Source: Marinilabiliales bacterium (GTDB lineage: Bacteria; Bacteroidota; Bacteroidia; Bacteroidales; SZUA-534). Taken from it: a stretch of 64,000 nucleotides of DNA. The notes beneath the pieces were generated by a model. That model saw only the letters and a program-made list of their open reading frames with translations. It searched no databases and was not told the DNA's origin. This document shows, piece after piece, positions 44,306 through 53,851 of the stretch (its first letter is position 1; each line of letters begins with the position of its first letter). Position numbers and translations under genes: made by a program. Where the stretch lies: NCBI GenBank assembly GCA_003512955.1, contig DOTG01000033.1, forward strand, positions 1 through 64,000. Direction: 5' to 3'.

Positions 44306-46000
44306 CTAATCTCCAACACCGTCATAGGCTTCGTGTTGTTTCAAATTCATGTTCGCATCTAAAGCCATTTTGGGGATGGGGAAATAGTTGTACTTGGTTT
44401 CGGTGGTGGCATCTTTACAGAACCACGATTTCCCGTTAAATACATTACGCCCATCGGTCATTTTAAAGCGGATCAAATCTTGACGGCGGTGGTGTTCGCC
44501 AACAAATTCCCAGGCTAAATCGTCTAATAATCCACCCAGGATAATATCATCGCCACCTTCATCGGTTGATACAAAAGTTGACCAGGTATTAAACCCTTCG
44601 CTGGTATATTCCTGATGTCCGTAAGGATAAACACTTCCTCCCTTTAAATCGTCAATAGTCCGTGTAGCATCGGCTTCATTATCGAACGAACGCGTACGGA
44701 CTTCGGTAATTAAATCGGCGGCTATTTGTTCATCCTGTCCTAAGCGCAACAGGCATTCGGCTTTAATAAACATGGCATCGGCCAAGCGGTAAAAAGCCAC
44801 ATCGTTGCCGTAGGTGCCCACAGAACCCGGAACAATTTCGCTTTTTATAAAGCGGTATCCCTCCTGTGTGTAGGCCATGGGGTTGTCAATAGAGTGTACC
44901 CTTTTGCTGTAATTTAATTTTCCGGTACCCGACCAGTCATCCTCGGTGAAAGAAATTGCGGGCATTGTCGGGTCATTTGGAGTATTTGTTGCTTTGTTAT
45001 ATTGATATTGTGGTCCCCCTGTCCAGGTATAGCTTAACCGATTATCGTTGGCATTATAAGAATCGATAAACTGGGGTACCGCGCAACTCCCGTTCCAGGG
45101 TGACCCTTCATAACCAAAAGCGGCTGCCCCGGAACCCAACAGACATTTATTCACCAAATAATTGTGTGCTGCACGCGTAGCATCCAACGGAATGGCAAAA
45201 ATAACCTCGGGTGAACTTGAGATTTCTTGTTTAAAATTATCCAGATAGTTAGGTGCCAATGAATATCCCCCTTCGTTGATCACCTCATTCACTTCATCCA
45301 GTGCTTTTTGATAATAGCTGTTGTCGTTCTGCTCGAAATAAACATTGTAGTTCAGGTACATTTTTGCTAAAGTCATATTGGCTGCATAACGGTTGGCATA
45401 TCCATGAATATGTCTTGTTCCCAAATCCTTTTTTATGGCGTTAAGCTCGCTTACACAAAAACTAAAAATAGAGTCTGGCGTTACCTGTTCAGGAAGATAA
45501 CCTGCCGGTAAATCCATAGTTGTCAAAAGAGGTACACTGCGGAAGACATCCAATAACATATAATAAGTAGTTGCCCTGAGGAAACGCATCTGGGCTTGAA
45601 TAAAACCGCTATCGGGTACAATATCCAACGTGCTGTTAGCATATCCTATGGTGTTAAATCCAAAAGTCCATAATACATCTAAATGCGAGGAATAGGCGGC
45701 ATTCCAGGTATGCTTGTGCATCTGAATGTACTGGGCTCCCCAGCCATTGGGCCGTTTGGGGGTCATATAGGTATCGGTACATTCCTCGTTCAAGTCAAAA
45801 TAACCTTCCCAGTTCCAATAGATAAAACGGAACTGTGCTAAAGCTTCACCCATAAAGGCGTCTATAATCTCCGGATCGCTCGTGTCGATGCTGTCGAAGG
45901 GAAGATCGGAGTAAACATTTTCGTCCAGATCGGCACATGCCACTATCGTCAGTAGAATGGCAACGACAATACTTACAAATGAATATTTTAATAATTTCAT
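44306..46000 (-). CDS. susD: SusD/RagB-family nutrient-binding lipoprotein
   Basis: 564 residues with lipobox LTIVACADLDE. It forms the lid of the SusC transporter and binds oligosaccharide or glycopeptide at the surface. Family features are an N-terminal helical region with tetratricopeptide-like repeats ('FLRATTYYMLLDVF', 'LAKMYLNYNVYFE'), and a C-terminal SusD motif 'DLAWEFVGEHHRRQDLIRF' followed by 'YNYFPIPKMALDANMNL'. It starts 12 bases after susC ends. Confidence 0.95.
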   Translation of the reverse strand: MKLLKYSFVSIVVAILLTIVACADLDENVYSDLPFDSIDTSDPEIIDAFMGEALAQFRFIYWNWEGYFDLNEECTDTYMTPKRPNGWGAQYIQMHKHTWNAAYSSHLDVLWTFGFNTIGYANSTLDIVPDSGFIQAQMRFLRATTYYMLLDVFRSVPLLTTMDLPAGYLPEQVTPDSIFSFCVSELNAIKKDLGTRHIHGYANRYAANMTLAKMYLNYNVYFEQNDNSYYQKALDEVNEVINEGGYSLAPNYLDNFKQEISSSPEVIFAIPLDATRAAHNYLVNKCLLGSGAAAFGYEGSPWNGSCAVPQFIDSYNANDNRLSYTWTGGPQYQYNKATNTPNDPTMPAISFTEDDWSGTGKLNYSKRVHSIDNPMAYTQEGYRFIKSEIVPGSVGTYGNDVAFYRLADAMFIKAECLLRLGQDEQIAADLITEVRTRSFDNEADATRTIDDLKGGSVYPYGHQEYTSEGFNTWSTFVSTDEGGDDIILGGLLDDLAWEFVGEHHRRQDLIRFKMTDGRNVFNGKSWFCKDATTETKYNYFPIPKMALDANMNLKQHEAYDGVGD

Positions 46001-46012
46001 ATAAATTATTTT

Positions 46013-49000
46013 TTAAAAGTTAACTGAAAGACCCATGGTAAAAGATCGAATTGTAGGGTATTTATCACGGTCATCAATTCCCGGTGCACGGAAAAAGTTA
46101 CTAACTTCAGGGTCGATCCCTGAATAACCGGTAATGCAGAACAGGTTTTGCCCTGATACATACATCCGCAAACTTTGTATGTATTTATTGGTGGTAATGG
46201 GTAATGTGTATCCCAGGGTAACATTGGTCAATTTTACAAAATCACCCTTCTCGACATGGTCGCTCCAAACGCCTTGTGACATGGATTTTGAAAGCTGGGT
46301 CAATATTTGTTGCCCGGTGGGTGCATAAATTTCAGGATCCCCGTTTTCGTCAACCGCCAGGTGGTAATCGGCAGCCGATTTTAACCGATTGTAGGCAATG
46401 GAATTGTTCTCGTAAAAACTCCGTTGGGCATTTAAAATGTAATAGCCAAACTGTCCGGTAAACACCATATTCAAATCAAACTTTTTGTAACGGAAGGTAT
46501 TGGTCCATCCGGCATACACTTTGGGTAACCCGTTGTGATAACGTTGCCTGTTTGACATCTGGTTTAGGGAGGTACTAAATTCCTTGTTAACCCAGCCTCC
46601 TTCACCATCAGAAACCTCTACCCATACGTTTCCATCTTTGCTCACGCCATTCGATTTTAATACCCAGAAATCTCCCATATTATGTCCTACCTCTATGTAA
46701 TGGGTAGGAAGAGAAATAGGATCTCCCACTCCTCCCTCTTCTCTATAGTCAAGGGTTTTGTAAATTCCCCCACTTAATGTCAACAATTTATTTTTGTTGT
46801 GAGACATGGTTAGGGTACTGTTCCATTCAAAATCACTAGTTCTTACCGGAATAACATTTAATAATATTTCAATGCCATTGTTGCGCATTTTTCCAACATT
46901 TGCAGTTGTTATTGAAGTCAAATTTGGAGGAAGAGGAACGTCATAATTATAAAGTAAGTCCGTTGTTTTTTTATTATACAGGTCAATGGTTCCACTCACC
47001 CGCCCATTCATAACCGCCCATTCAATACCAAAGCTATATTCACGGGTTTTCTCCCAACGTATATCTTTGTTGGCGTTTTGTTTTGACTTTATTGAAGGGA
47101 CCCATTCCATAATGGTATCTTGATGGTAGCCCCACTCATCAACAGTACGAAGATCCAATGACGCATATGAACCATTATCATTACTTAATGTAGGTATAAC
47201 CCCTGTTATACCAAAACCTGCACGTATCCGTAAATTATCTAACCAGGTGAGGTTGCTCATAAACTCTTCGTTGCTGAGGGTCCAACCGGCTGAGGCCGAC
47301 GGAAAATTACCATATTTGTAATTTTTTCCGAATTTGGAGGAACCCTCGTGCCTTAGCGAAATCATTAAATTATACTTGTTTTCAAAACCGTACGAAACCC
47401 GGCCAAAATACCCTTGCAGGGTATTGTCATTTTTGTATGATCCCACACCCGATTTTAGTACAACAGCACCGTTTTCCTCTACATAGGAAATCCCTTTCCC
47501 CAAACTGTTATATAAATATGATTCAGAAGCAAACTGGGAATTGCTGGCATTAAACCCATCATACACGTTATACAGGTAGCTGTAACCGGCCAAAGCCGTA
47601 ATATGATGCTGGTTTAGGGTAACATCATAGGTAGAGGTCAACTCTAAGTTATCGCTGCGGGTTTGATTCGATGATTTTGAAGCACCTCCTTTTGTTTTTA
47701 TTATAGTCCGGTACATATCCGCCGGATCAACCATTTTGTTATCCATGTATTTGCTGGAATAATAATTTTCCGATGTCGCTTCAGTTTCTTTTTTCGATAA
47801 CATTAAATTGGTTTTCCAGCCTTTAATGGGTTCAAAGGTGATGTTACCTACCATCCGGGCATATTTATTACGGGTATCGCCAATTAACTCGTTCTGGATG
47901 GCCACCGGGTTATAATACTGAAACCGGTTGTAATCTTCGTAATAGGCCCCGTCTTCATGATACACCGGTATGGAAGGGTTACGAATCATCGCCTGGCGAT
48001 AGGCATAATCGTTGTTGTTATTGTCGCGATTCTGCGATGAATAAAGAAGATTAATATTTAATTTAAGCATATCATTCATGGCATAATGCGAAAAGTCGAG
48101 CTGGGTTTTTATCTCATCCCGGTTGCTTTTGCGCATCACCCCCTGTTCTTTGTTATAGGTAAAGTTGGCGGCATAAGCTGATTTTTCGGTACCCCCGTTA
48201 ATATTTAACGAATGGTTTTGTTTGTACCCCACCTTATTGGAAACTTCACTCAACCAATCGGTATCATATCCTGCATCAGGGTATTGTGTCAATCCTTCAG
48301 CAATGTCATCGGCATCCATAAAGTCTGCTTTTCTAAACCAATCAGATACCGACAGGTAACTTGAATAACTTAACGATGATTTGGCTCCCCGTTGACCCGA
48401 TTTGGTAGTAATAATAATTACCCCGTTGGCTCCCCTTGTCCCGTAAATAGCCGCCGCCGAGGCATCTTTCAACACATCAATGGAGGCGATATTTTCGGGT
48501 GCCGCCGTTAAAAGAGAACCTTCAATACCATCAACAAGTATCAAAGGGGAAATATTTCCAAGAACTGTTGTAATCCCACGCAACATGATACTCGATGTGT
48601 CATTTGGGTTTCCTGACGAATTGACTATACTTAACCCGGCCACTTTTCCTTTAATAAGTTCCGCAGCATCCTGAATTTTACCGGTGGTAAAATCATCGGC
48701 TTTTACTGAAACCACAGCACTGGTTACATCGCCTTTGCGCTGGGTACCGTAACCAATCACCACCAATTCATCGAGCCCGATAACATCGGATACCATTACA
48801 ATATCCAATTTGGTATTGGCCGATGTAATTACTACCGTCTGATTCTGAAATCCTATAAAAGAGAATACCAAACTTTCTCCCTCGTTTACATCAAGGGCAA
48901 ACTTTCCGTCAAAATCGGTGATGGTTCCCTGAGTCGTCCCTTTTATAACAATGGAAACGCCCGGTAGGGGTTGTTTCGATTCTTCGGTTACTACCCCAGT

Positions 49001-49117
49001 AACCTTTACCTGGGCAAATGAAGGAAGCAACAGGCACAGAAAAAACCCGGTAAACAGCATCTTTTGTAGGCGTTGTTTTATCGGTTTTTCTGATGGTCTT
49101 TGTGTAAATTGTTTCAT
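46013..49117 (-). CDS. susC: SusC/RagA-type TonB-dependent outer-membrane transporter
   Basis: 1034 residues from the ATG at 49117. The in-frame GTG at 49123 is rejected. Signal peptide ends PSFAQ. Order: carboxypeptidase-D-like beta domain (about 38-115, GVVTEESKQPLPGVSIVIKG), TonB box region and plug (about 120-250, VVIGYGTQRKGDVTSAVVSV, IMLRGITT), then a 22-strand barrel ending SFTMGLSVNF. No STN domain is present, so signalling goes through the hybrid sensor, not an anti-sigma factor. Import of large glycopeptides would fit. Confidence 0.96.
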   Translation of the reverse strand: MKQFTQRPSEKPIKQRLQKMLFTGFFLCLLLPSFAQVKVTGVVTEESKQPLPGVSIVIKGTTQGTITDFDGKFALDVNEGESLVFSFIGFQNQTVVITSANTKLDIVMVSDVIGLDELVVIGYGTQRKGDVTSAVVSVKADDFTTGKIQDAAELIKGKVAGLSIVNSSGNPNDTSSIMLRGITTVLGNISPLILVDGIEGSLLTAAPENIASIDVLKDASAAAIYGTRGANGVIIITTKSGQRGAKSSLSYSSYLSVSDWFRKADFMDADDIAEGLTQYPDAGYDTDWLSEVSNKVGYKQNHSLNINGGTEKSAYAANFTYNKEQGVMRKSNRDEIKTQLDFSHYAMNDMLKLNINLLYSSQNRDNNNNDYAYRQAMIRNPSIPVYHEDGAYYEDYNRFQYYNPVAIQNELIGDTRNKYARMVGNITFEPIKGWKTNLMLSKKETEATSENYYSSKYMDNKMVDPADMYRTIIKTKGGASKSSNQTRSDNLELTSTYDVTLNQHHITALAGYSYLYNVYDGFNASNSQFASESYLYNSLGKGISYVEENGAVVLKSGVGSYKNDNTLQGYFGRVSYGFENKYNLMISLRHEGSSKFGKNYKYGNFPSASAGWTLSNEEFMSNLTWLDNLRIRAGFGITGVIPTLSNDNGSYASLDLRTVDEWGYHQDTIMEWVPSIKSKQNANKDIRWEKTREYSFGIEWAVMNGRVSGTIDLYNKKTTDLLYNYDVPLPPNLTSITTANVGKMRNNGIEILLNVIPVRTSDFEWNSTLTMSHNKNKLLTLSGGIYKTLDYREEGGVGDPISLPTHYIEVGHNMGDFWVLKSNGVSKDGNVWVEVSDGEGGWVNKEFSTSLNQMSNRQRYHNGLPKVYAGWTNTFRYKKFDLNMVFTGQFGYYILNAQRSFYENNSIAYNRLKSAADYHLAVDENGDPEIYAPTGQQILTQLSKSMSQGVWSDHVEKGDFVKLTNVTLGYTLPITTNKYIQSLRMYVSGQNLFCITGYSGIDPEVSNFFRAPGIDDRDKYPTIRSFTMGLSVNF

Positions 49118-49194
49118 AAGCACATTTTTTGAATTATTTAATCTATACTAATTTGCATCGGTTGTTTGTGAATGCAATCGTTTGTTGTGATAAA

Positions 49195-49202
49195 CAAAGC
49201 TA
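49195..49202 (-). promoter_or_regulatory. -7 element for susC and block 1
   Basis: On the minus strand TAGCTTTG matches TAnnTTTG, with a 77-base leader to the susC ATG. No convincing TTTG at the right spacing, as expected for an activator-dependent promoter. Confidence 0.5.
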
Positions 49203-49296
49203 GGGTGTTAACAAAATTTTAACTTTCACCATTGTTCAAAAAACATATCTTAATGTTTATAAAACCCGCATTTATTGGGTTTTAGCAATTATTGTG

Positions 49297-49327
49297 TTGG
49301 TAACTCAATTTGATTTGAATAGATTTG
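49297..49327 (+). promoter_or_regulatory. Promoter for the hybrid sensor gene
   Basis: TTG (49297-49299), 20 bases, TAGATTTG (49320-49327), close to the Bacteroidota consensus. The leader to the ATG at 49445 is about 110 bases. Confidence 0.55.
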
Positions 49328-49444
49328 TGCTATCAGCAATGTTTATAACATACATTCACTGATAGGTATTAACCTTTTTTAAAATGGTAAATCCGAAATT
49401 GATGTTGTTGGGTTGTTGCATTTAATTCATCGGTACCGAGTGGT

Positions 49445-52400
49445 ATGAGGTATTTTATATTCTATATCATCTGTTTTTATTCCCTTTCTGTTTTTGCCGG
49501 CAGTAATCAGTTGTCGTTTGTCCACCTTTCCGTTGAAGATGGGCTGGCTTCAACTTATGTAAAAGGAATCACCCAGGATAAAGAGGGTTTTATCTGGATT
49601 GCCACCCGCGAAAATATTTGCCGTTACGATGGCGCTGATTTTAAGGTGTTCCCGGCATACAATCAACAGGGTGAAACGGTAAAACTTATTCCGAACACCT
49701 TGTATTTATTTAACGACACATTATTGCTGTGCGAAAACATCAATAATTATTTCTACTACTTTGATTTTGCTTATGAATGTTTTAAACCCTTCGATCCCCT
49801 GTTTTCGCCTATCAAAAAATCGGAACTCTCGCTAATAAATGGGAATGAAATCCTTTTTATTCAGGGGAATGAACTCTGCCGGTTAAACCTGACCTCCCAA
49901 AAAATTGTCATCTCGCATCTTTTTGAAAAATTCGTGTCTGTATCGTCCAGTGTGGCATATACAAGTTCTTTTGCCACCGATTCCCGTTTTGTGGCAACAA
50001 CCAACAACCGCCAGATTCTTGTTTACAATAAAGAAACTTCCGAAATCAATGAATTTACAATTCCCGAAGAGTTTGCTACCGAAGAGTTAGAAATTGTTTA
50101 TGTTGATAAATATAACAATATATGGTACCGTCTTTACAACCGGGGCCTTTTCCGGTTATCAAACGACTTGAAATCAACCCTCTGCTTTTCGGTAAAAAGC
50201 AAACATAAGATCCTGCATGATTTGGTTCATTGTGTGATAATGGACCATAAAGAAAGAATCTGGATTGGCAATGAAAACGGTTTATGTATTTGGGACGAAA
50301 AAACCAATGAGATGCAAAACTACCAGTACAACAAACTGTATCCGCAGGGGTTAAATACCAATCCCATTTATAATGCCTTTAAAGATAAAAACGATAATAT
50401 CTGGCTGGGAACCTATTTTGGGGGCATCAATTTGTGGAATTGCAAAGAGCCTTATTTTAAATCGTGGATGGCCGGCCAAAGCCCCTATCATTTAATTGGA
50501 AATGTGGTGAGCAGCTTTGCCGAAGATTCGTGCGGAAATCTGTGGATTGGTACCGAAGATATGGGCATCAATAAACTGAACCTGGAAACCGGAAGGATTG
50601 ATAAAGACGATGAGTTAAAAAACCCTATAGAATTATCATACAACAATGTACATAATCTGACCTTTGTGGATAATGATAATCTGTGGATTGCCACCTATTC
50701 GGGCGGAATAAATGTGTTTAATATTAAAACAAAAGCAATTAGCCATATTAATATGGCTAATTACCGCGAATTACCCTCTGATTTTATCTACACCCTGATG
50801 TTAATCGGTGATTCCGTGTTTATTGGCGGAAATGGTGGTGTGACCATCTATAATTTAAAGTCAAAAAAAATGGCTGAATTTTATCGGGACCAAATCCATG
50901 ATGAAGATGTTGTTTCGTTTGCCATTTGTGACGATTATTTATGGCTGGCCTCCTATACTAATTTATATGTATTCCATTTAAAACAACAAAAGTTAACCCA
51001 TTTCGACAAAAAATTCGAAAATGCCGGAATAAACCAGGTTGTTTGCGATTCGAAAAAACAAATGTGGCTGGCAACCAACACCATGGGTGTAATTAAATTC
51101 GATTATAAGAACGATACAGTTACTTATTACAACGAGACAACCGGTTTTCCGGTAAATCGCATTTTTGCTTTTCAGGAAGGCGCCAATGGTTCGCTTTGGG
51201 TTAGTACCACCAAAGGTTTAATTAATTTTAATGAACATACCAACCAGTATTACCTTTACGACTATAGTTCGGGTGTGGCCTTTAATCAGTTCAATTTCAG
51301 AGCCAATTATAAAGATAAAAACGGCCAGATTTATTTTGGCGGCAATAACGGAATGGTTGCCTTTAACGAGAAAGATTCTATTGGTGAAGAAAAAATTGAT
51401 GTGGTTTTTACCGAATTTTCGCTTTTTAACAAACCGGTTGCTCCCGGGAAAAAATCACCCCTGAAAATGGCTGTCAACAAAGCCGATAAAATTGTGCTTC
51501 AATACAAACAGAATGTGTTTACTATAAATTTTGCCGCCATAAACTTTACACAAAAGGGTAAAAACATGTATGCCTATAAACTCGAAGGGTTCGATAAAGA
51601 ATACAATTTTGTGGGCAACCGCGGAAGTGCTACTTATACCAACTTGAACCCGGGCAAATATGTTTTTAAGGTTAAAGCCTCGAATAATTCCTGGCGGAAT
51701 AAAAGCGACGAAAAATCAATTACAATAATAATAAAACCTCCCTTCTGGAGAACATGGTTTGCTTATGTCATCTATTTTATACTACTGGCACTTAGTCTTT
51801 TCCTATTCTATTACATTATTACCAGCATCCAAAAATCGAGGGCTATGGTTGAAATTGAAAGGCGCGAGAAAAAGTACATGGAGGAAATGAATTTGGCCAA
51901 ACTGGAGTTTTTTACAAACATATCGCACGAAATTAAAACCCCGCTAACGCTCATTTTAGGCCCATTAATTAAACTCATTAAGGAGGAAAACATTCCCTTT
52001 GCAGCGAAAAACAACTTACAGGGAATTTACAGGAATGTAAAACGGCTGAATACCCTTTTAATGGAGCTCCTTGAGTTCCGGAAAATTGAACGTGGCTCCA
52101 TGAAGCTTACGGTACAACACGTTAATGGTTTTTCGTTTATGGACGACGTTGCACTGAATTTTGGAACCCTTGCCAAATCAAAAAATGTGTGTTTTGATGT
52201 TGACTATCCAAAAACGATGGCTGATTTATGGTTCAACCAGTCGATTTTAGAGAAAATAATTTATAATCTTTTATCGAACGCGTTTAAATATGGCACTTCC
52301 GGGAACTACATCTCATGTAAAATTGATGTTGAAACAACCGATGCCTCCTCAACGGCACCCAAAAAGATACTTAGACTTACGGTAGCCGATAATGGCATTG

Positions 52401-53476
52401 GGATTAAAGCAGAAAATATAAATAAACTTTTTGAACGCTTTTACCAGGTTTCCGATGGCGAATCGCTTCCTCAGGGGGTGGGAATCGGGTTGTCGTTTGT
52501 TAAAAGCCTGGTTGAGCTCCACCGGGGAACCATTGAAATAACTAGTGAACCCAATAAAGGATCCCGGTTTATTGTTTCAATTCCTGCTTCTGTTAATCAA
52601 TTTACTGAATCAGAATTAAGTTATAGCAATGCTCATAACGATCTCTTTTTAAATGAAGTTGAGCCTAATTTTTATATCCCTAAAGAGATTGAAACAAAAG
52701 CCGATACCATAGAATTATTAAGCAATAAGCCTGTAATACAAGTGGTTGATGATAATGTGGAGTTGCTGAATTTTATTAAAGAATTATTGCGTGATCATTA
52801 TGTCGTTCATACGGCCGAAAATGGTGAAGAAGCCTATGAAAAAATTTGCAAATACAATCCAGAGCTCATTATCAGCGATGTAATGATGCCCGTTATGGAT
52901 GGGTTTGAGTTAACAAAGAGAATAAAGGAAAATATTGAAACCTCGCATATCCCTGTGGTTTTATTAACCGCAAAAGGAGGTCAGGAAAACTGTTACGAAG
53001 GTTTAAAATTTGGTGCCGATTTATATATCGAAAAGCCTTTTTATCCGCCTGTTTTAGAACAAAATATTAGCAATATAATAAACACACGTTTTAACCTGAG
53101 AAAAAGGTTTCATACCGATTTTACCCTTAAACCCGCCGATGCTGTTCATTCCGTCCGCGACAAAGAATTTATAAATAAACTCACCGAGGTAATTCTGGAG
53201 CACATTGATAATCCGAATGTGGATGTAACCTTTCTGGTGAAACATTTGAATGTAAGCCGTTCTTTATTACACCTTAAGTTAAAAAGCCTTGTCAATTGTT
53301 CAACCACTGAGTTTGTAAGAAATATCCGCATGCGAAAAGCCGTGGAGTTAATTACCCAGGAAAATTGCAGTTTTGCCGAAGCCGGTTACCGGACCGGTTT
53401 TTCGAGCCCGGCCTATTTTAGCCGCAGCTTTAAAGAATGTTATGGCAAATCGCCCCGTGAATATTTTAATCAATAG
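49445..53476 (+). CDS. Hybrid two-component system sensor-regulator (HTCS)
   Basis: 1343 residues. It senses a glycan fragment in the periplasm and activates the locus in one polypeptide. Order: signal peptide, fourteen-bladed reg_prop propeller (about 22-690, repeats of 'D..GNLWIGT' and 'NLWIATYSGGIN'), Y_Y_Y domain (about 690-765), transmembrane helix (about 768-792), HisKA with H828 in ISHEIKTPL, HATPase (DNGIGI, GVGIGLSFVKSL), receiver with D1145 in IISDVMMPVMDG, and an AraC-type HTH at the end (FAEAGYRTGFSSPAYFSRSF). All signalling residues are intact. It is divergent from susC and followed by the GH146-like gene. Confidence 0.95.
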   Translation: MRYFIFYIICFYSLSVFAGSNQLSFVHLSVEDGLASTYVKGITQDKEGFIWIATRENICRYDGADFKVFPAYNQQGETVKLIPNTLYLFNDTLLLCENINNYFYYFDFAYECFKPFDPLFSPIKKSELSLINGNEILFIQGNELCRLNLTSQKIVISHLFEKFVSVSSSVAYTSSFATDSRFVATTNNRQILVYNKETSEINEFTIPEEFATEELEIVYVDKYNNIWYRLYNRGLFRLSNDLKSTLCFSVKSKHKILHDLVHCVIMDHKERIWIGNENGLCIWDEKTNEMQNYQYNKLYPQGLNTNPIYNAFKDKNDNIWLGTYFGGINLWNCKEPYFKSWMAGQSPYHLIGNVVSSFAEDSCGNLWIGTEDMGINKLNLETGRIDKDDELKNPIELSYNNVHNLTFVDNDNLWIATYSGGINVFNIKTKAISHINMANYRELPSDFIYTLMLIGDSVFIGGNGGVTIYNLKSKKMAEFYRDQIHDEDVVSFAICDDYLWLASYTNLYVFHLKQQKLTHFDKKFENAGINQVVCDSKKQMWLATNTMGVIKFDYKNDTVTYYNETTGFPVNRIFAFQEGANGSLWVSTTKGLINFNEHTNQYYLYDYSSGVAFNQFNFRANYKDKNGQIYFGGNNGMVAFNEKDSIGEEKIDVVFTEFSLFNKPVAPGKKSPLKMAVNKADKIVLQYKQNVFTINFAAINFTQKGKNMYAYKLEGFDKEYNFVGNRGSATYTNLNPGKYVFKVKASNNSWRNKSDEKSITIIIKPPFWRTWFAYVIYFILLALSLFLFYYIITSIQKSRAMVEIERREKKYMEEMNLAKLEFFTNISHEIKTPLTLILGPLIKLIKEENIPFAAKNNLQGIYRNVKRLNTLLMELLEFRKIERGSMKLTVQHVNGFSFMDDVALNFGTLAKSKNVCFDVDYPKTMADLWFNQSILEKIIYNLLSNAFKYGTSGNYISCKIDVETTDASSTAPKKILRLTVADNGIGIKAENINKLFERFYQVSDGESLPQGVGIGLSFVKSLVELHRGTIEITSEPNKGSRFIVSIPASVNQFTESELSYSNAHNDLFLNEVEPNFYIPKEIETKADTIELLSNKPVIQVVDDNVELLNFIKELLRDHYVVHTAENGEEAYEKICKYNPELIISDVMMPVMDGFELTKRIKENIETSHIPVVLLTAKGGQENCYEGLKFGADLYIEKPFYPPVLEQNISNIINTRFNLRKRFHTDFTLKPADAVHSVRDKEFINKLTEVILEHIDNPNVDVTFLVKHLNVSRSLLHLKLKSLVNCSTTEFVRNIRMRKAVELITQENCSFAEAGYRTGFSSPAYFSRSFKECYGKSPREYFNQ

Positions 53477-53851
53477 ATACCCGTTTCTTCCGAATTAAAA
53501 ATACACGGGATTCAATCGTTTTAAGTTTGGTTGTAAATATTGCACAATTATGCTAATACCAATATTTCTCCTGTTGAAAATCAATTCACCAGATTTTCAA
53601 CCAGCACGGGTTGCAGTAAACTGCACTCATCAGCAAAAATTCCTTTAAAAAAGACATTTTCATATCTTTTATACACATATGTGAAAGTTCAGGATGTTTT
53701 GCTGTTCTACTTTTGTTATACTGCTAACTGTTTGATTTTTATAGTCAACCAGATTCATAGTGGAAAGTAAAATTAATTAAGTGTGGTTTATTAAGATTCT
53801 GGTTCTAAGTCCGGTTTTTTATTAAGCCATTAATAGTCGTTTGAAAAATAA
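53477..53851 (+). promoter_or_regulatory. 375-base region between the sensor and GH146-like genes
   Basis: No convincing gene lies here. It has two perfect palindromes, TGCAGT-AA-ACTGCA (53612-53625) and CACATATGTG (53674-53683), and two -7-like elements, TAAGTTTG (53522-53529) and TACTTTTG (53708-53715). The second -7 element is about 137 bases before the next ATG. No strong terminator was found after the sensor gene. A 76-residue frame at 53540-53770 looks spurious. Confidence 0.5.

Larger units (their letters stand above)
49118..49444. promoter_or_regulatory. Shared control region between susC and the hybrid sensor gene
   Basis: This 327-base AT-rich region separates the divergent genes. 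It holds a direct repeat AATGTTTATAA (49252-49262 and 49338-49348), the inverted repeat TAAAACCC-GCATTTATT-GGGTTTTA (49260-49284), a longer inverted pair CTATCAG (49330-49336) / CTGATAG (49359-49365), and the palindrome ATGTT-TAT-AACAT (49339-49351). The AraC-type domain of the sensor is expected to bind here. Which element is the site is not known. Confidence 0.55.

Noticed and set aside
53540..53770. 76-residue frame between the sensor and GH146-like genes
   Set aside because: Composition and lack of any motif suggest random AT-rich frame, and it runs through two palindromes and a -7 element.
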